Under the pieces are notes generated by a model that worked only from the letters and a program-made list of their open reading frames with translations, did not search any database and was not told where the DNA came from. Positions 34,784 to 45,041 of a stretch of 64,000 bases of DNA are shown here, in pieces. Where the stretch lies: assembly GCA_022824365.1 (NCBI GenBank), contig JAJEAA010000002.1, forward strand, positions 163,700-227,699, read 5' to 3'. Position 1 is the first letter of the stretch, and every line of letters starts with the position of its first letter. Made by a program: the position numbers and the translations under genes. This DNA comes from Anaerolineae bacterium (GTDB lineage: Bacteria; Chloroflexota; Anaerolineae; Aggregatilineales; Phototrophicaceae).

Positions 34784-37327
34784 ATGTTAGGATCGCAGAC
34801 AGCAACAACCACCTTACACGAACTCGGATACAAGATCTTCTTGGACCGCTACGCCCAGAAGGATATGACCCGCAGCAGCCTCGCCGTCGGCGATACGGTC
34901 ATCGTGGTCGTCAACGAGACAACGGGCCAGCGAGAAATCGGCACGGTTACAGCGCTGGACCTGCCAAGGGCGACGGTAAAGCTCTTGGAAGGCGAAACGG
35001 TCGAGCGTGATTTGGAGCATGTGGACAAGCCAATCGAAACGCAGCCAGAGCAGATGATGGACCGCGTAGCGCGGGGTGTCTCCCAGGTCGAAGCCAGCCC
35101 GGCGAAGCAAGCCGAATGGAGTGAGAAATTCCGCTGGCTGCTGGATGACTGGAAGTTCGTGCCGGGCGGGCGCATCCTCACCGCGGCAGGGACCGACCAA
35201 GACTTGACGTACTACAATTGTTATGTGATTCCCTGCCCGCACGATTCACGCGACGGCATCATGACGACGCTGTCGCAGATGACCGAGATCATGTCGCGCG
35301 GCGGCGGAGTCGGTATCAACTTATCAACCTTGCGTCCCCGTCATGCCTACGTCAAAGGCGTCAACGGCCGTTCCAGCGGCGCCGTGTCCTGGGGCGGTCT
35401 GTACAGCTTCGTCACCGGCCTCATTGAACAGGGTGGCAGCCGCCGCGGCGCGCTGATGCTAATCCTCAACGACTGGCACCCGGATATATTCAACTTCATC
35501 AACAGCAAACGCCAATCGGGCAATATCACCAATGCCAATATCAGCGTCGGTGTCTCCGACAAACTGATGGAAGCGGTACGCGCCGATGCCGACTGGGAGC
35601 TGATCTTCCCCGACACGCGCGATCCGGACTATGACGAACTTTGGGACGGCGATGTCGACACCTGGATGGCCGCCGGCAGGCAAGTCATCCATTACAAGAC
35701 GGTCAGAGCGCGTGAACTCTGGAACGCGATTATCGAGAGCGCTTGGGCCAGCGCCGAACCGGGCTTATGGTTTCGCGAGCGCAGCAATAAAATGGCCAAC
35801 AGCTGGTATTTCAATCCGCAAATCTGCACCAATCCCTGCGGCGAGCAACCCCTGGGCGCCTTCTCTGTTTGCAATTTGGGCGCCATTAACTTGTCGAAAT
35901 TCTACGACCCGGTCAACCATGACGTCGCCTGGGACGAATTGCGGCGGACGGTGGCCTATTCGACTCGCTTCCTGGATAACGTCATTGATACGACGCCCTA
36001 CTTCTTCGAGGAGAATCACCGAGTACAAATGGGCGAACGGCGCGTCGGCTTGGGCACGATGGGCATTGCCGAATTGATGCTCAAGCTGGGCGTCCGTTAT
36101 GGCAGCGACGAATCGGTCGAGCTGATCGACGAAATTTACCGGGCGATCGCAGTGACATCCTACGAAACCTCCAGCGATCTGGCCCGGGAAAAAGCCGCCT
36201 TCCCCATGTTTGACGCGGAGAAGTTTTTGGAAAGCGGCTTTATGCAGGGCATGCCGGCGGACCTGCGCGAGAAGATCCGTGAAAACGGCATTCGCAACGT
36301 TACCCTGCTGACGCAAGCGCCGACCGGCACCACAGGTACGATGGTGAATACCTCCACCGGCGTGGAACCGTTTTACTCCTGGGTCTATTATCGCAAGGGG
36401 CGGCTCGGCTTGCATGAAGAGCAGGTGCCGGTCGTGCAGCAATGGCGCGACGCCAACCCCGATGTCGAAGACTTGCCGGACTACTTCGTCACGGCGATGG
36501 ACCTGAGTCCCGAAGAGCATGTGAAGGTGCAGGGCGCATTTCAGCGCTGGATTGACAGCGCCATCAGCAAAACCTGCAACGTGCCCAATGAGTACACGGT
36601 CGAGCAGGTCAGCAAGTTGTACCAATATATGTATGAGCTCGGCTGCAAAGGCGGCACGATCTATCGCGATGGCAGCCGCGATGAACAGGTGCTCATGCTC
36701 AAAGGCGATGAGCGCGCCGAAAGCGAAATGGAAGACCTGAAAACGGAGTTAAGCGAAAGCGCCGAACCGGCAACAACGCCCCATCGCGTCTATCCGCGCC
36801 CCGAACGGCTGCAAGGCACCTCGGTAAAAACGCAGACGCCATTCGGCAAAGCCTATATCACAATCAATCGCGACGACCAAGGCAATCCCTTTGAAGTATT
36901 TGTCGCCATCGGCAAAGCGGGCAGCGATATACAAGCAGACGCCGAAAGCCTGGGACGCATGATCTCGCTGCAACTCCGCACGACCGCGCCACATAATCGC
37001 CGCGACATGCTCAAACTAATTATTGAGCAATTGGAGGATATCGGCGGCGCCCGTCCCATCGGTTTTGGTCCCAAACGCGTCTTGTCTTTGCCCGATGCCG
37101 TTGCGCGCGTATTGCAGGTGGAGTTCTTCCCCGAAGAGCAGCCGCAGCAACTGGACCTGCCGATTCATGGCGCCGCCGCTTCGAGTTCGGCTGCCGAAGA
37201 GGAAATCGGCACGACCATCAATTCGTCGATAACCGGCGCCGATATGTGCCCCTCCTGTGGCACCATCACCTTGATCCGCGCCGAGAATTGCCGCAAGTGC
37301 CTCACCTGCGGCTACAGCGAATGCTAA
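34784..37327 (+). CDS. nrdJ: Vitamin B12-dependent ribonucleotide reductase (class II)
   Basis: 847 residues from ATG 34784 (GGAGGGA before it). TYYNCYVIPCP near residue 145 carries one of the redox cysteines, IMSRGGGVGINLSTLRP and NPCGEQPLGAFSVCNLGAINLS hold the N-x-C-x-E active-site radical motif and the second redox cysteine, and QAPTGTTGTMVNTSTGVEPFYSW is the substrate phosphate site. The C-terminus has CPSCGTI and CRKCLTCGYSEC, a zinc/redox tail. No ATP cone is seen at the N-terminus. It makes deoxynucleotides from ribonucleotides with adenosylcobalamin. It is controlled by the upstream cobalamin riboswitch and followed by a terminator. Confidence 0.95.
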   Translation: MLGSQTATTTLHELGYKIFLDRYAQKDMTRSSLAVGDTVIVVVNETTGQREIGTVTALDLPRATVKLLEGETVERDLEHVDKPIETQPEQMMDRVARGVSQVEASPAKQAEWSEKFRWLLDDWKFVPGGRILTAAGTDQDLTYYNCYVIPCPHDSRDGIMTTLSQMTEIMSRGGGVGINLSTLRPRHAYVKGVNGRSSGAVSWGGLYSFVTGLIEQGGSRRGALMLILNDWHPDIFNFINSKRQSGNITNANISVGVSDKLMEAVRADADWELIFPDTRDPDYDELWDGDVDTWMAAGRQVIHYKTVRARELWNAIIESAWASAEPGLWFRERSNKMANSWYFNPQICTNPCGEQPLGAFSVCNLGAINLSKFYDPVNHDVAWDELRRTVAYSTRFLDNVIDTTPYFFEENHRVQMGERRVGLGTMGIAELMLKLGVRYGSDESVELIDEIYRAIAVTSYETSSDLAREKAAFPMFDAEKFLESGFMQGMPADLREKIRENGIRNVTLLTQAPTGTTGTMVNTSTGVEPFYSWVYYRKGRLGLHEEQVPVVQQWRDANPDVEDLPDYFVTAMDLSPEEHVKVQGAFQRWIDSAISKTCNVPNEYTVEQVSKLYQYMYELGCKGGTIYRDGSRDEQVLMLKGDERAESEMEDLKTELSESAEPATTPHRVYPRPERLQGTSVKTQTPFGKAYITINRDDQGNPFEVFVAIGKAGSDIQADAESLGRMISLQLRTTAPHNRRDMLKLIIEQLEDIGGARPIGFGPKRVLSLPDAVARVLQVEFFPEEQPQQLDLPIHGAAASSSAAEEEIGTTINSSITGADMCPSCGTITLIRAENCRKCLTCGYSEC

Positions 37328-37368
37328 CCTGCGCTTTGAACCGCGCCATGACACAAGCTGAGATAAGC

Positions 37369-37391
37369 GGGTCGCCAAACGGTGACCCTTT
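37369..37391 (+). terminator. Intrinsic terminator after nrdJ
   Basis: Stem GGGTCGCC / GGTGACCC (eight pairs with one G-T), loop AAAC, followed by TTTC. The T-run is short, so efficiency is uncertain. Confidence 0.6.
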
Positions 37392-37467
37392 CACTCTGCA
37401 GCGGACGATGCTCCCGACGCGGGAAAGCCGTTGATTGGCTCAATCTGTAAATTGAAGGCAAACTGTC

Positions 37468-38106
37468 TTGAAGCAGCATCGACGCAGATCACTGGTCAAA
37501 CGCATTGTGCTACTACTCAGTTTCGGTATCCTGCTCTACTTCATCGTCTTCATCGCTGTAATCCACCATAGCGGCGCGATTGACACAGCGAGGGAATCCG
37601 ATGTCATCATCGTGCTTGGCGCGGGCCTGCTGCGCGATGGCAGACCCGGCTGGGCTTTGACTCGCCGCAGCCTTCAAGGCGCCGATCTCTGGCATGCGGG
37701 AATGGCGCCCTATGTCTTGTGCGCTGGCGGCAGAGCCGAATCCTATCCCCGCTCGGAAGCGGCCGCCTGTCGCGAGATTCTGTTAGCCAACGGCCTGCCG
37801 CCAAGCGCGATCTTGCTCGAAGAAGAGAGCCGCAGCACCGAAGAAAACGCCATCTTCAGCCGGCGCATTCTCGAAGATATGGGCTTAAGGGACGCGGTCC
37901 TGGTCAGCGACAGTTATCACATGCCGCGCGCAGGCTGGCTCTTCCAACTGCAGGGTATTGAAAGCACAAGCAGTCCAGTGCCCGCCAACCGCATTCGAAG
38001 CCCGCTTTCATATCCGCTTTCACTGTTGCGTGAATTTCTCGCTTTTCACTGGCACTTCCTTAAAGAAACCTTCCAGATTCCGCTGACTCATCTCAATGGC
38101 GTCTAA
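37468..38106 (+). CDS. YdcF/SanA-type DUF218 membrane protein
   Basis: 212 residues, TTG start. One N-terminal membrane helix (RIVLLLSFGILLYFIVFIAVI) then the DUF218 domain: SDVIIVLGAGLLRDGRPGWALTRRSLQGADLW, VLCAGGRAESYPRSEAAACREILLANGLP, LLEEESRSTEENAIFSRRIL, AVLVSDSYHMPRAGWLF. Family members are linked to envelope barrier function (SanA, ElyC, YdcF) and show a Rossmann-like fold; enzymatic activity is not settled. It follows nrdJ after a terminator and seems independent. Confidence 0.82.
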   Translation: MKQHRRRSLVKRIVLLLSFGILLYFIVFIAVIHHSGAIDTARESDVIIVLGAGLLRDGRPGWALTRRSLQGADLWHAGMAPYVLCAGGRAESYPRSEAAACREILLANGLPPSAILLEEESRSTEENAIFSRRILEDMGLRDAVLVSDSYHMPRAGWLFQLQGIESTSSPVPANRIRSPLSYPLSLLREFLAFHWHFLKETFQIPLTHLNGV

Positions 38107-38133
38107 TCTAACACCGGCAAATCGGCGGTCTAC

Positions 38134-38156
38134 AGACAGCAACTGTCTACTATAAT
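38134..38156 (+). promoter_or_regulatory. -10 box with inverted repeat before the arginase-family gene
   Basis: AGACAG CAA CTGTCT (38134-38148) is a six-base inverted repeat ending two bases before TATAAT (38151-38156). It would lie in the promoter spacer, so a regulator bound here would block transcription. The -35 is weak. Confidence 0.45.
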
Positions 38157-38205
38157 CTCTTTAGATTCACGCAATGACCGACCTTGCTGTCTTAAGGAGC
38201 GAACA

Positions 38206-38991
38206 ATGCCAAAGTACCTTTGCATCGGCGTGCCTTACTATCTGGGCGAATCCAAACCGGACCGCCGCGAGGTTGACAAGCTGCGGCTAAGCGGCATCGC
38301 GGACGAGCTTGACGCGGAATGGCTCGACATAAAGCCCGACTTCAGCGCCGCCGATGATCCGGTCGTCGCGGTCAATGGCGCCCTTGCCGCCGCCATCCGA
38401 GCCCACAGCGACAAGCTGCCGGTCGTTTTCGCGAATGATTGCACGAGTTGCCTTGGCATGGTCAAGGGCTTGGCTGCGAAATCGCCGGTCATCCTGTGGT
38501 ACGATTCTCACGGCGACTTCAATACCCCTGAGACCAGCCCCAGCGGCTTTCTCGGCGGTATGCCATTGGCGGCGCTGGTAGGGCGCGGCAATCAGCATCT
38601 GATGCGCGGCATCAATCTTAAGCCAATCCCCGAAGCCGATGTGATCATCACCGATGCGCGCAATCTCGATCCGGCAGAAGGCGACATGCTTCGCGCTAGC
38701 GATGTCGCCATCCACGAAACCCTTGATTCGCTGCGAAATGCTGCCTTGCCCGATCGCCCGCTATACATCCACTTCGATACCGATGTCGTCGATTGTGAGG
38801 AGATGCCGGCCATGAGTTATCCCGAACCGAATGGTCCATCCCTGCAAGAATGTGTGGAGTCGCTGGAGCATGCCCTGGCGCAAGGGAATACAGCCGCGAT
38901 TCTATTTAGCCTGTGGAACGAAACCCTTGATGGCGGGGACGCAGCGCTGGCGGCAACCCGCAAACTGATACTCGCGCTGAAATCAATCTGA
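38206..38991 (+). CDS. Arginase-family (ureohydrolase-like) protein
   Basis: 261 residues, on the short side for the family. Metal ligands recognisable: ILWYDSHGDFN gives Asp100, His102 and Asp104; YIHFDTDVVD gives Asp191 and Asp193; GFLGGMPLAAL follows the metal loop as in arginases. The first histidine ligand of classical arginases (GGDHS) is replaced by AND-Cys79-TS, which is seen in a non-classical subgroup. The substrate-binding region differs too, so arginase or agmatinase activity is not certain. No urea or polyamine gene lies nearby. Preceded by a -10 box and operator-like repeat. Confidence 0.78.
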   Translation: MPKYLCIGVPYYLGESKPDRREVDKLRLSGIADELDAEWLDIKPDFSAADDPVVAVNGALAAAIRAHSDKLPVVFANDCTSCLGMVKGLAAKSPVILWYDSHGDFNTPETSPSGFLGGMPLAALVGRGNQHLMRGINLKPIPEADVIITDARNLDPAEGDMLRASDVAIHETLDSLRNAALPDRPLYIHFDTDVVDCEEMPAMSYPEPNGPSLQECVESLEHALAQGNTAAILFSLWNETLDGGDAALAATRKLILALKSI

Positions 38992-39070
38992 CAATATCCC
39001 AGTCGCTGACTTGCGCGCCGCCGAAAATGAGCCTATCCTCTATTAGTGTGACCGTAAGGGGCAAGCCGCA

Positions 39071-39397
39071 TTGTATACAGACAACGAGATTCTCTTCCCG
39101 CATTACGCCATTCCCGCCTTGCGCAATACACGAGGCGCGAAGTGGCAGCAGTTGATCGACCGCATTTCCAATAAAGAAGAAACCTGCGTGGAAGTCATCG
39201 CTCTAATGTCGGTGATGATCGAACTGAATGGTTGCCTGCCATGTGAAACGGACAGCTACCGGGCTATGCGCGGCTGCACGGCTTGCGCTCGGCAAACGCT
39301 GCGGCGCTTCAAAGGCAGCGACGAAGAACTGATTAGCGCATACGAGGCATCGCTCGACAAGTTTCGGGAACTCGATTTCGCTATCGACGATCGATAA
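39071..39397 (+). CDS. Conserved small hypothetical protein, cysteine-rich
   Basis: 108 residues, TTG start. The middle contains NGCLPCETDSYRAMRGCTACARQTLRRF with four cysteines in a CxxC..CxxC spacing, suggesting a metal or Fe-S site or a redox pair. The rest is helical. Codon use and amino-acid composition look coding. I do not recognise a function. It lies just ahead of the IF3 operon promoter and may be monocistronic. Confidence 0.65.
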   Translation: MYTDNEILFPHYAIPALRNTRGAKWQQLIDRISNKEETCVEVIALMSVMIELNGCLPCETDSYRAMRGCTACARQTLRRFKGSDEELISAYEASLDKFRELDFAIDDR

Positions 39398-39418
39398 TTC
39401 TGCTCATTCGACTCATAG

Positions 39419-39447
39419 TTGACAACTTATGGACACGCGTGTTAAAC
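39419..39447 (+). promoter_or_regulatory. Sigma-70-type promoter of the infC operon
   Basis: TTGACA (39419-39424), 17-base spacer, TTAAAC (39442-39447). The leader that follows holds a short hairpin GCGCAA / TTGCGC around 39458-39478, before the AAGGG ribosome site at 39503-39507. Confidence 0.65.
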
Positions 39448-39517
39448 TCCGTGCCTGCGCAATGATACAGCTTGCGCGAGTCTTGTTTGCCATATTTAGC
39501 TGAAGGGTAGTGCAGCT

Positions 39518-40060
39518 ATAGCCAATTCACCTCACCGGATCAACGGGGATATCCGCGGCGTGCGAGAAGTCCGGTTGATTGACGATACCAATACCAATAT
39601 TGGCGTCGTAAACATTGGGTATGCGCAAGATCGGGCCGATGATGTCGGCTTGGATCTGGTCGAAGTCGCGCCAAACGCAAATCCGCCAGTCTGCCGAATC
39701 ATGGATTATGGAAAATTCCAGTACGAGCAGCGGCGGAAAGAGCGCAAGTCCAAGAAGAACCAGATAAAGGTAACCGTCAAGGAGATTCAACTGCGTCCCA
39801 AGACTGACGAATACCACCTGCAGTTCGATATCAAGCGCGCCGAAAAGTGGCTGCTCGAAGGCAAAAAGGTGAAGTTCCGCGTACGCTTCCGCGGGCGCGA
39901 AATCACTCACCAGTATATTGGACGAGACCGCCTCGGCAAGATTGAAGAAGCGCTCAAAGAAGTAGGCGTCGTGGAGCAGCGCCCCAATATGGAAGGCCGG
40001 GATATGCTCATGATCTTGGCGCCAACAAAAGAAATAAGGCAAAGCACGGAGAAACAGTAG
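39518..40060 (+). CDS. infC: Translation initiation factor IF-3, apparent AUA start
   Basis: 180 residues if translation begins at ATA 39518, the normal IF3 length. The conserved IF3 start RINGDIRGVREVRLIDDTNTNIGVV lies in this frame, with its first residues upstream of the first ordinary start codon (GTG 39560), which would cut into the conserved N-terminus. Upstream in frame there is no ATG, GTG or TTG before a stop at 39497; only ATA 39518 or CTG 39500 remain. IF3 genes are known for rare start codons (AUU in E. coli) that IF3 itself discriminates against, giving autoregulation. C-terminal landmarks: YEQRRKERKSKKNQIKVTVKEIQLRPKTDEYHLQFD. First gene of the infC-rpmI-rplT operon. Confidence 0.9.
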   Translation: MANSPHRINGDIRGVREVRLIDDTNTNIGVVNIGYAQDRADDVGLDLVEVAPNANPPVCRIMDYGKFQYEQRRKERKSKKNQIKVTVKEIQLRPKTDEYHLQFDIKRAEKWLLEGKKVKFRVRFRGREITHQYIGRDRLGKIEEALKEVGVVEQRPNMEGRDMLMILAPTKEIRQSTEKQ

Positions 40061-40311
40061 TGCCACGCAAGAAGAAATCGACCAAGTACAAGCTCAAGAC
40101 ACACAAAGCGACCGCCAAGCGTTTCCGCATGACGGCAACCGGCAAGATTGTCCGCACCAAAGGCGGCAAGAGTCACCTGCGGCGTCGCTCGGCCAAGCGC
40201 GTCAGGCGCCAATGGGACAAGCGCATGGAAGTTGGCGAGAAAGCGATGCAACGCCGTATCCGCCGGCTCGCCCCCTATCTCGGCCGATACAAAGCGAACC
40301 CGCCGGCCTAG
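40060..40311 (+). CDS. rpmI: 50S ribosomal protein L35
   Basis: 83 residues, GTG start overlapping the last base of the infC stop (TAGTG). Typical basic sequence KYKLKTHKATAKRFRMTATGKIVRTKGGKSHLRRRSAKRVRR. Longer than the usual 65 residues by a C-terminal extension. Large-subunit protein co-made with IF3 and L20. Confidence 0.93.
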   Translation: MPRKKKSTKYKLKTHKATAKRFRMTATGKIVRTKGGKSHLRRRSAKRVRRQWDKRMEVGEKAMQRRIRRLAPYLGRYKANPPA

Positions 40312-40383
40312 CCCAACGTCAGCGATCTGGATATACCGCCCGGCGCGAGATGATGCCGGGCATTTCATGTACGGAGAATAAAC

Positions 40384-40737
40384 ATGGCACGAACAAGAAC
40401 CGGCTTCGTCAGACGCCGCCGACACAAAAAAGTCCTGAAGCTCACCAAAGGCCAGTGGGGCACGCGCAGCAAGAACTTCAAGCGCGCCAACGAAGCGATG
40501 ATGCGCAGCCTCTGGTACGCCTATCGCGATCGTCGTCAGCGACGCCGTCAATTGCGCCGCCTGTGGATACAGCGCATCAATGCCGCCGCCCGCATCAATG
40601 GCATGAAATACAGTCAGTTGGTGCACGGCTTGAAGCGCGCCGGCATTGAACTGGACCGCAAGAGCCTCGCCGGCATCGCCGTCCACGATGGCGAGACCTT
40701 CAGCAAGATCGTGGACTTGGCGAAACAAAGCCCGTAG
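40384..40737 (+). CDS. rplT: 50S ribosomal protein L20
   Basis: 117 residues, standard. ARTRTGFVRRRRHKKVLKLTKGQWGTRSKNFKRANEAMMRSLWYAYRDRRQRRRQLRRLWIQRINAAARINGMKYSQL matches L20 along its length. It binds 23S rRNA early in assembly and in some bacteria represses this operon. It is preceded by 72 untranslated bases after L35 and followed by a terminator. Confidence 0.96.
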   Translation: MARTRTGFVRRRRHKKVLKLTKGQWGTRSKNFKRANEAMMRSLWYAYRDRRQRRRQLRRLWIQRINAAARINGMKYSQLVHGLKRAGIELDRKSLAGIAVHDGETFSKIVDLAKQSP

Positions 40738-40765
40738 TCCTGCGTCAAAATCAAGCAGATTAGCC

Positions 40766-40794
40766 AAAGGGTCCGTCAAGCGACCCTTTTTCCT
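40766..40794 (+). terminator. Intrinsic terminator after rplT
   Basis: Stem AAAGGGTC / GACCCTTT (eight pairs), loop of eight, then TTTCCTTT. It closes the infC operon. Confidence 0.8.
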
Positions 40795-40810
40795 TTAATT
40801 GGACCCTCGC

Positions 40811-41593
40811 ATGGCGCCTATCAGCAGCACACAGAACAAGCGCGTTCGTTACATCAAGTCGCTGCAGACCAAAGCGCGGCTGCGGCGGGGCGAACGCAAA
40901 CTGGTCCTTGAAGGCAACCGTCTCATCGCCGATGCGTTGACGAGCGGCGGCAAGCCGGAACTCGCGCTTTATTCCGCTGAGCGCGCCGATTATGAAATCA
41001 TCGCCCAGTTGCAGAATCGTAGCTGCGATCTGCTGCCCGCCCAGGATGAGATTCTCGGTTTCGTCAGCGATACGCAGCAGCCATCCGGCATCATTGCTGT
41101 TTTCGCCATACCGCGGCCGCCCCTGTCAACGGAGGCGACCCGTGTCCTGATTCTTGACGCCATCCGCGAGCCCGGCAATCTCGGTACTATCTTGCGCACG
41201 GCCGCCGCCGCCGGGGGCGACTTGGCGATTCTGACGCCAGGTTGCGCCGATCCATACAACCCCAAAACGGTACGCGCGGCCATGGGCGCGCATTTTCGAT
41301 TCCCAATAGTCGAGGCGTCTTGGGCGGAAATTGCTTCCTTCTGCCAAGATCTGACCATCTGCGCCGCAAGCGCGGACGCGCCCCAAGCATATTCCGCAAT
41401 TGATTGGCGATCCGCCTGGGCTTTGATCTTGGGCAACGAAGCGCGCGGCATCAGTCGGGAGGCGCGCCAACTGGCGCAGGCGCATGTTTCCATTCCGATG
41501 GCCGCCGCGACAGAATCACTTAATGTTGCCAGCGCTGCCGCCGTGATTCTGTTTGAAGCTCAGCGTCAGCGGCTCAGCAGTGGCAGTGTCTGA
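40811..41593 (+). CDS. TrmH/SpoU-family RNA 2'-O-ribose methyltransferase
   Basis: 260 residues from ATG 40811; an earlier TTG lies at the terminator. N-terminal SpoU substrate-binding domain ([38 protein letters not shown]), then the knotted SPOUT domain: [28 protein letters not shown] (motif 1, with conserved Asn/Arg), [20 protein letters not shown] (motif 2) and [18 protein letters not shown] (motif 3). It methylates rRNA or tRNA; the exact site is not readable. Confidence 0.9.
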   Translation: MAPISSTQNKRVRYIKSLQTKARLRRGERKLVLEGNRLIADALTSGGKPELALYSAERADYEIIAQLQNRSCDLLPAQDEILGFVSDTQQPSGIIAVFAIPRPPLSTEATRVLILDAIREPGNLGTILRTAAAAGGDLAILTPGCADPYNPKTVRAAMGAHFRFPIVEASWAEIASFCQDLTICAASADAPQAYSAIDWRSAWALILGNEARGISREARQLAQAHVSIPMAAATESLNVASAAAVILFEAQRQRLSSGSV

Positions 41594-41687
41594 GCCGAAT
41601 ATCCACCAACCCCACTTCACTTGCGCGGCCCGCTGCGGTAGACTTGCCAAACTTTAGAAGCAGACACATTGCAGGAGATTGCCATTC

Positions 41688-43085
<1,398 letters not shown>

Positions 43086-43127
43086 CAGCCAGCATTAAGA
43101 AGCGCTTTACATGAATCATGGGCGCAA

Positions 43128-45041
43128 CTATTCAGCGACCGTGAAATGATACACGGGCAAAATCGTACCCGCTTCGCCAGTGGTCAGGTCGGCGCCGTTC
43201 AGCTTGGCGCTGCTCCGGTAGCGATCATAGACGATGACGACGACTCGATAGTCGCCCGCTGGCAGATCAGCAGTCGACAACTCGACGACGTACCATTTCA
43301 AGACATCATCATAGAGATGTCGATCCGGCGCTTGACGCAAGTTCTGCCAATCGGCAGTGATGATCTGAACCGACACATTGAATAATTCGAGTTGTTCGCG
43401 CTCGGCGACCTCCCAACCTGTGACTACCCTGATGACATTCTTGTCACGGTCGTGGTCCGCGAACTTGTCAACGATTCTGATGCCATTCTCATATTGTATC
43501 GGCTGATAAACGCGCTCGCATGTCAGCGCCCGATCGACGAAGCGCTGGACCCGCAGATCCGGCTCATCCAATACGAGAGCGCAAGGCTGATAATCTCGCT
43601 GCAAAAGCGCTTCGACCGGCGCCAGGTTCGCCGGTGGCGCGGAAGGATCGTAGGTCAAGAGCAAGTGCGGATGGTCGTCCAACTTGGCCGCCAAGTCTGC
43701 CGACAGCATATCGCCCTGAAAGCTGCTAGGCAGGAAAGCGCCATCAATGCCGAGCAGCGTTTCCATATAATAGTCCGCAGTAGACTTGCCGCGTTTGCCC
43801 CGCGCGTTGACAAAATCGGTAGCGCTAAAGCCAAGGACGAAGTCTTGCGCCAGGGTTTTGCCGCGCAGCGCTTCGACATACTCCGCCATCGGCGGATAAG
43901 CGTGGACAACGCCCACTGTGCCTTGATACAGCAGATAATCTTCCGCGCGCCGCAATTCCAAGCCCGAGACCAGGTAAACCGCCAAGATCACGAGCGGGAC
44001 CCAGCGCCACTTGAACCAGGCCAGCCCGCTGCCGATAACCAGCGCCCACATACCCCAGGTCACAAAGAAATATCGCGAACGCCGCAAGGGTATCAACCCG
44101 ACCGCCTCATTAGCCGCCAGTAGCGCGACAAGAACCGATACCGACATGAACCAGAACTTCAGACTGCCGCTTGCTCTTCCCCGCCGACGCATGGCTAGCA
44201 AAGCAGCCGAAAAGGCGACCAAGAGTATCAGCGGATTGCCGTTGCTCAACAGGCGGATAAATACGCCAATGGCCTGTTCCAGCGCGATGGCGTCAAAGGC
44301 TGTATCGAATTTAGACGTCAGGCCCGTCAACGTGACCGGCAGCCAGGGCAGATACAGCAAGCCCGCAACCAACATCGCCAGCGCGACGCGATACCAGACG
44401 CCTGACCGCTCCACAAAAAACAGATGATAGATGCCCAGCCCGATATGGAAGAAAATGGTGAAGGGTTGCGCATAAAGGCAGAGCGCTGCGTTAAGCGTCA
44501 GGCCAGCCCAATGATATGGACGAACGCTTCGCTTGCCATTGACGAGATAGAAGTAATGCCAAGCCAGCGCCATGATCAGCGCAAATTGCAGGCTGTACAT
44601 GCGAAGCTCGTGCCAGTAATCCAGCCAGAACACATTCAAGCCCAGGAAAGCCGCCGCCCAAATGCCGCTCCAGCGGTCCAGGAAATCCGCGCCGACGCGA
44701 AAGACCCAAGCGAGCGAAATCACGCCAAAGTAGAGTGTCAGAGCCCGCAGGACAACATGATGCCAGCCGACGAGAGAACCCCAGCCGGCAACCAGCCCGA
44801 AGAAGAAAGGTGTGTGTTTTGGGCTGTGCTGCCGCACGGACTCGATCACTTCAAAAGGCGAAAAGGGACCTGTTACGCCGCCGGCATGGCTGATAGACGT
44901 TAACTCATCGTACCAGATCAGGTCAGCGCTAAGGCCCGGCGCCGCCAAAGCAGCAACCAGCAGCAGCAGCGGGAGCATCAGGCTCCAATGCGCTCTCATG
45001 CGCGACGATGAAGGATGTCCTTTTCCGCGCATTGTCGTCAT
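43128..45041 (-). CDS. GT-C membrane glycosyltransferase-like protein, copy 2
   Basis: 637 residues. Signal/first helix, then LIWYDELTSISHAG, with the Asp-Glu pair typical of the first outer loop of GT-C enzymes (GT39/ArnT-like), followed by about ten membrane helices to residue 390 and a soluble outer C-terminal domain. That domain (ENGIRIVDKFADHD, VTGWEV, LFNVSVQIITADWQNLRQAPDRHLYDD) is nearly repeated in the neighbour. It probably adds a sugar from a polyprenyl carrier to a lipid or protein outside the membrane. The start codon follows the neighbour's stop directly (TAGATG). Confidence 0.75.
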   Translation of the reverse strand: MTTMRGKGHPSSSRMRAHWSLMLPLLLLVAALAAPGLSADLIWYDELTSISHAGGVTGPFSPFEVIESVRQHSPKHTPFFFGLVAGWGSLVGWHHVVLRALTLYFGVISLAWVFRVGADFLDRWSGIWAAAFLGLNVFWLDYWHELRMYSLQFALIMALAWHYFYLVNGKRSVRPYHWAGLTLNAALCLYAQPFTIFFHIGLGIYHLFFVERSGVWYRVALAMLVAGLLYLPWLPVTLTGLTSKFDTAFDAIALEQAIGVFIRLLSNGNPLILLVAFSAALLAMRRRGRASGSLKFWFMSVSVLVALLAANEAVGLIPLRRSRYFFVTWGMWALVIGSGLAWFKWRWVPLVILAVYLVSGLELRRAEDYLLYQGTVGVVHAYPPMAEYVEALRGKTLAQDFVLGFSATDFVNARGKRGKSTADYYMETLLGIDGAFLPSSFQGDMLSADLAAKLDDHPHLLLTYDPSAPPANLAPVEALLQRDYQPCALVLDEPDLRVQRFVDRALTCERVYQPIQYENGIRIVDKFADHDRDKNVIRVVTGWEVAEREQLELFNVSVQIITADWQNLRQAPDRHLYDDVLKWYVVELSTADLPAGDYRVVVIVYDRYRSSAKLNGADLTTGEAGTILPVYHFTVAE

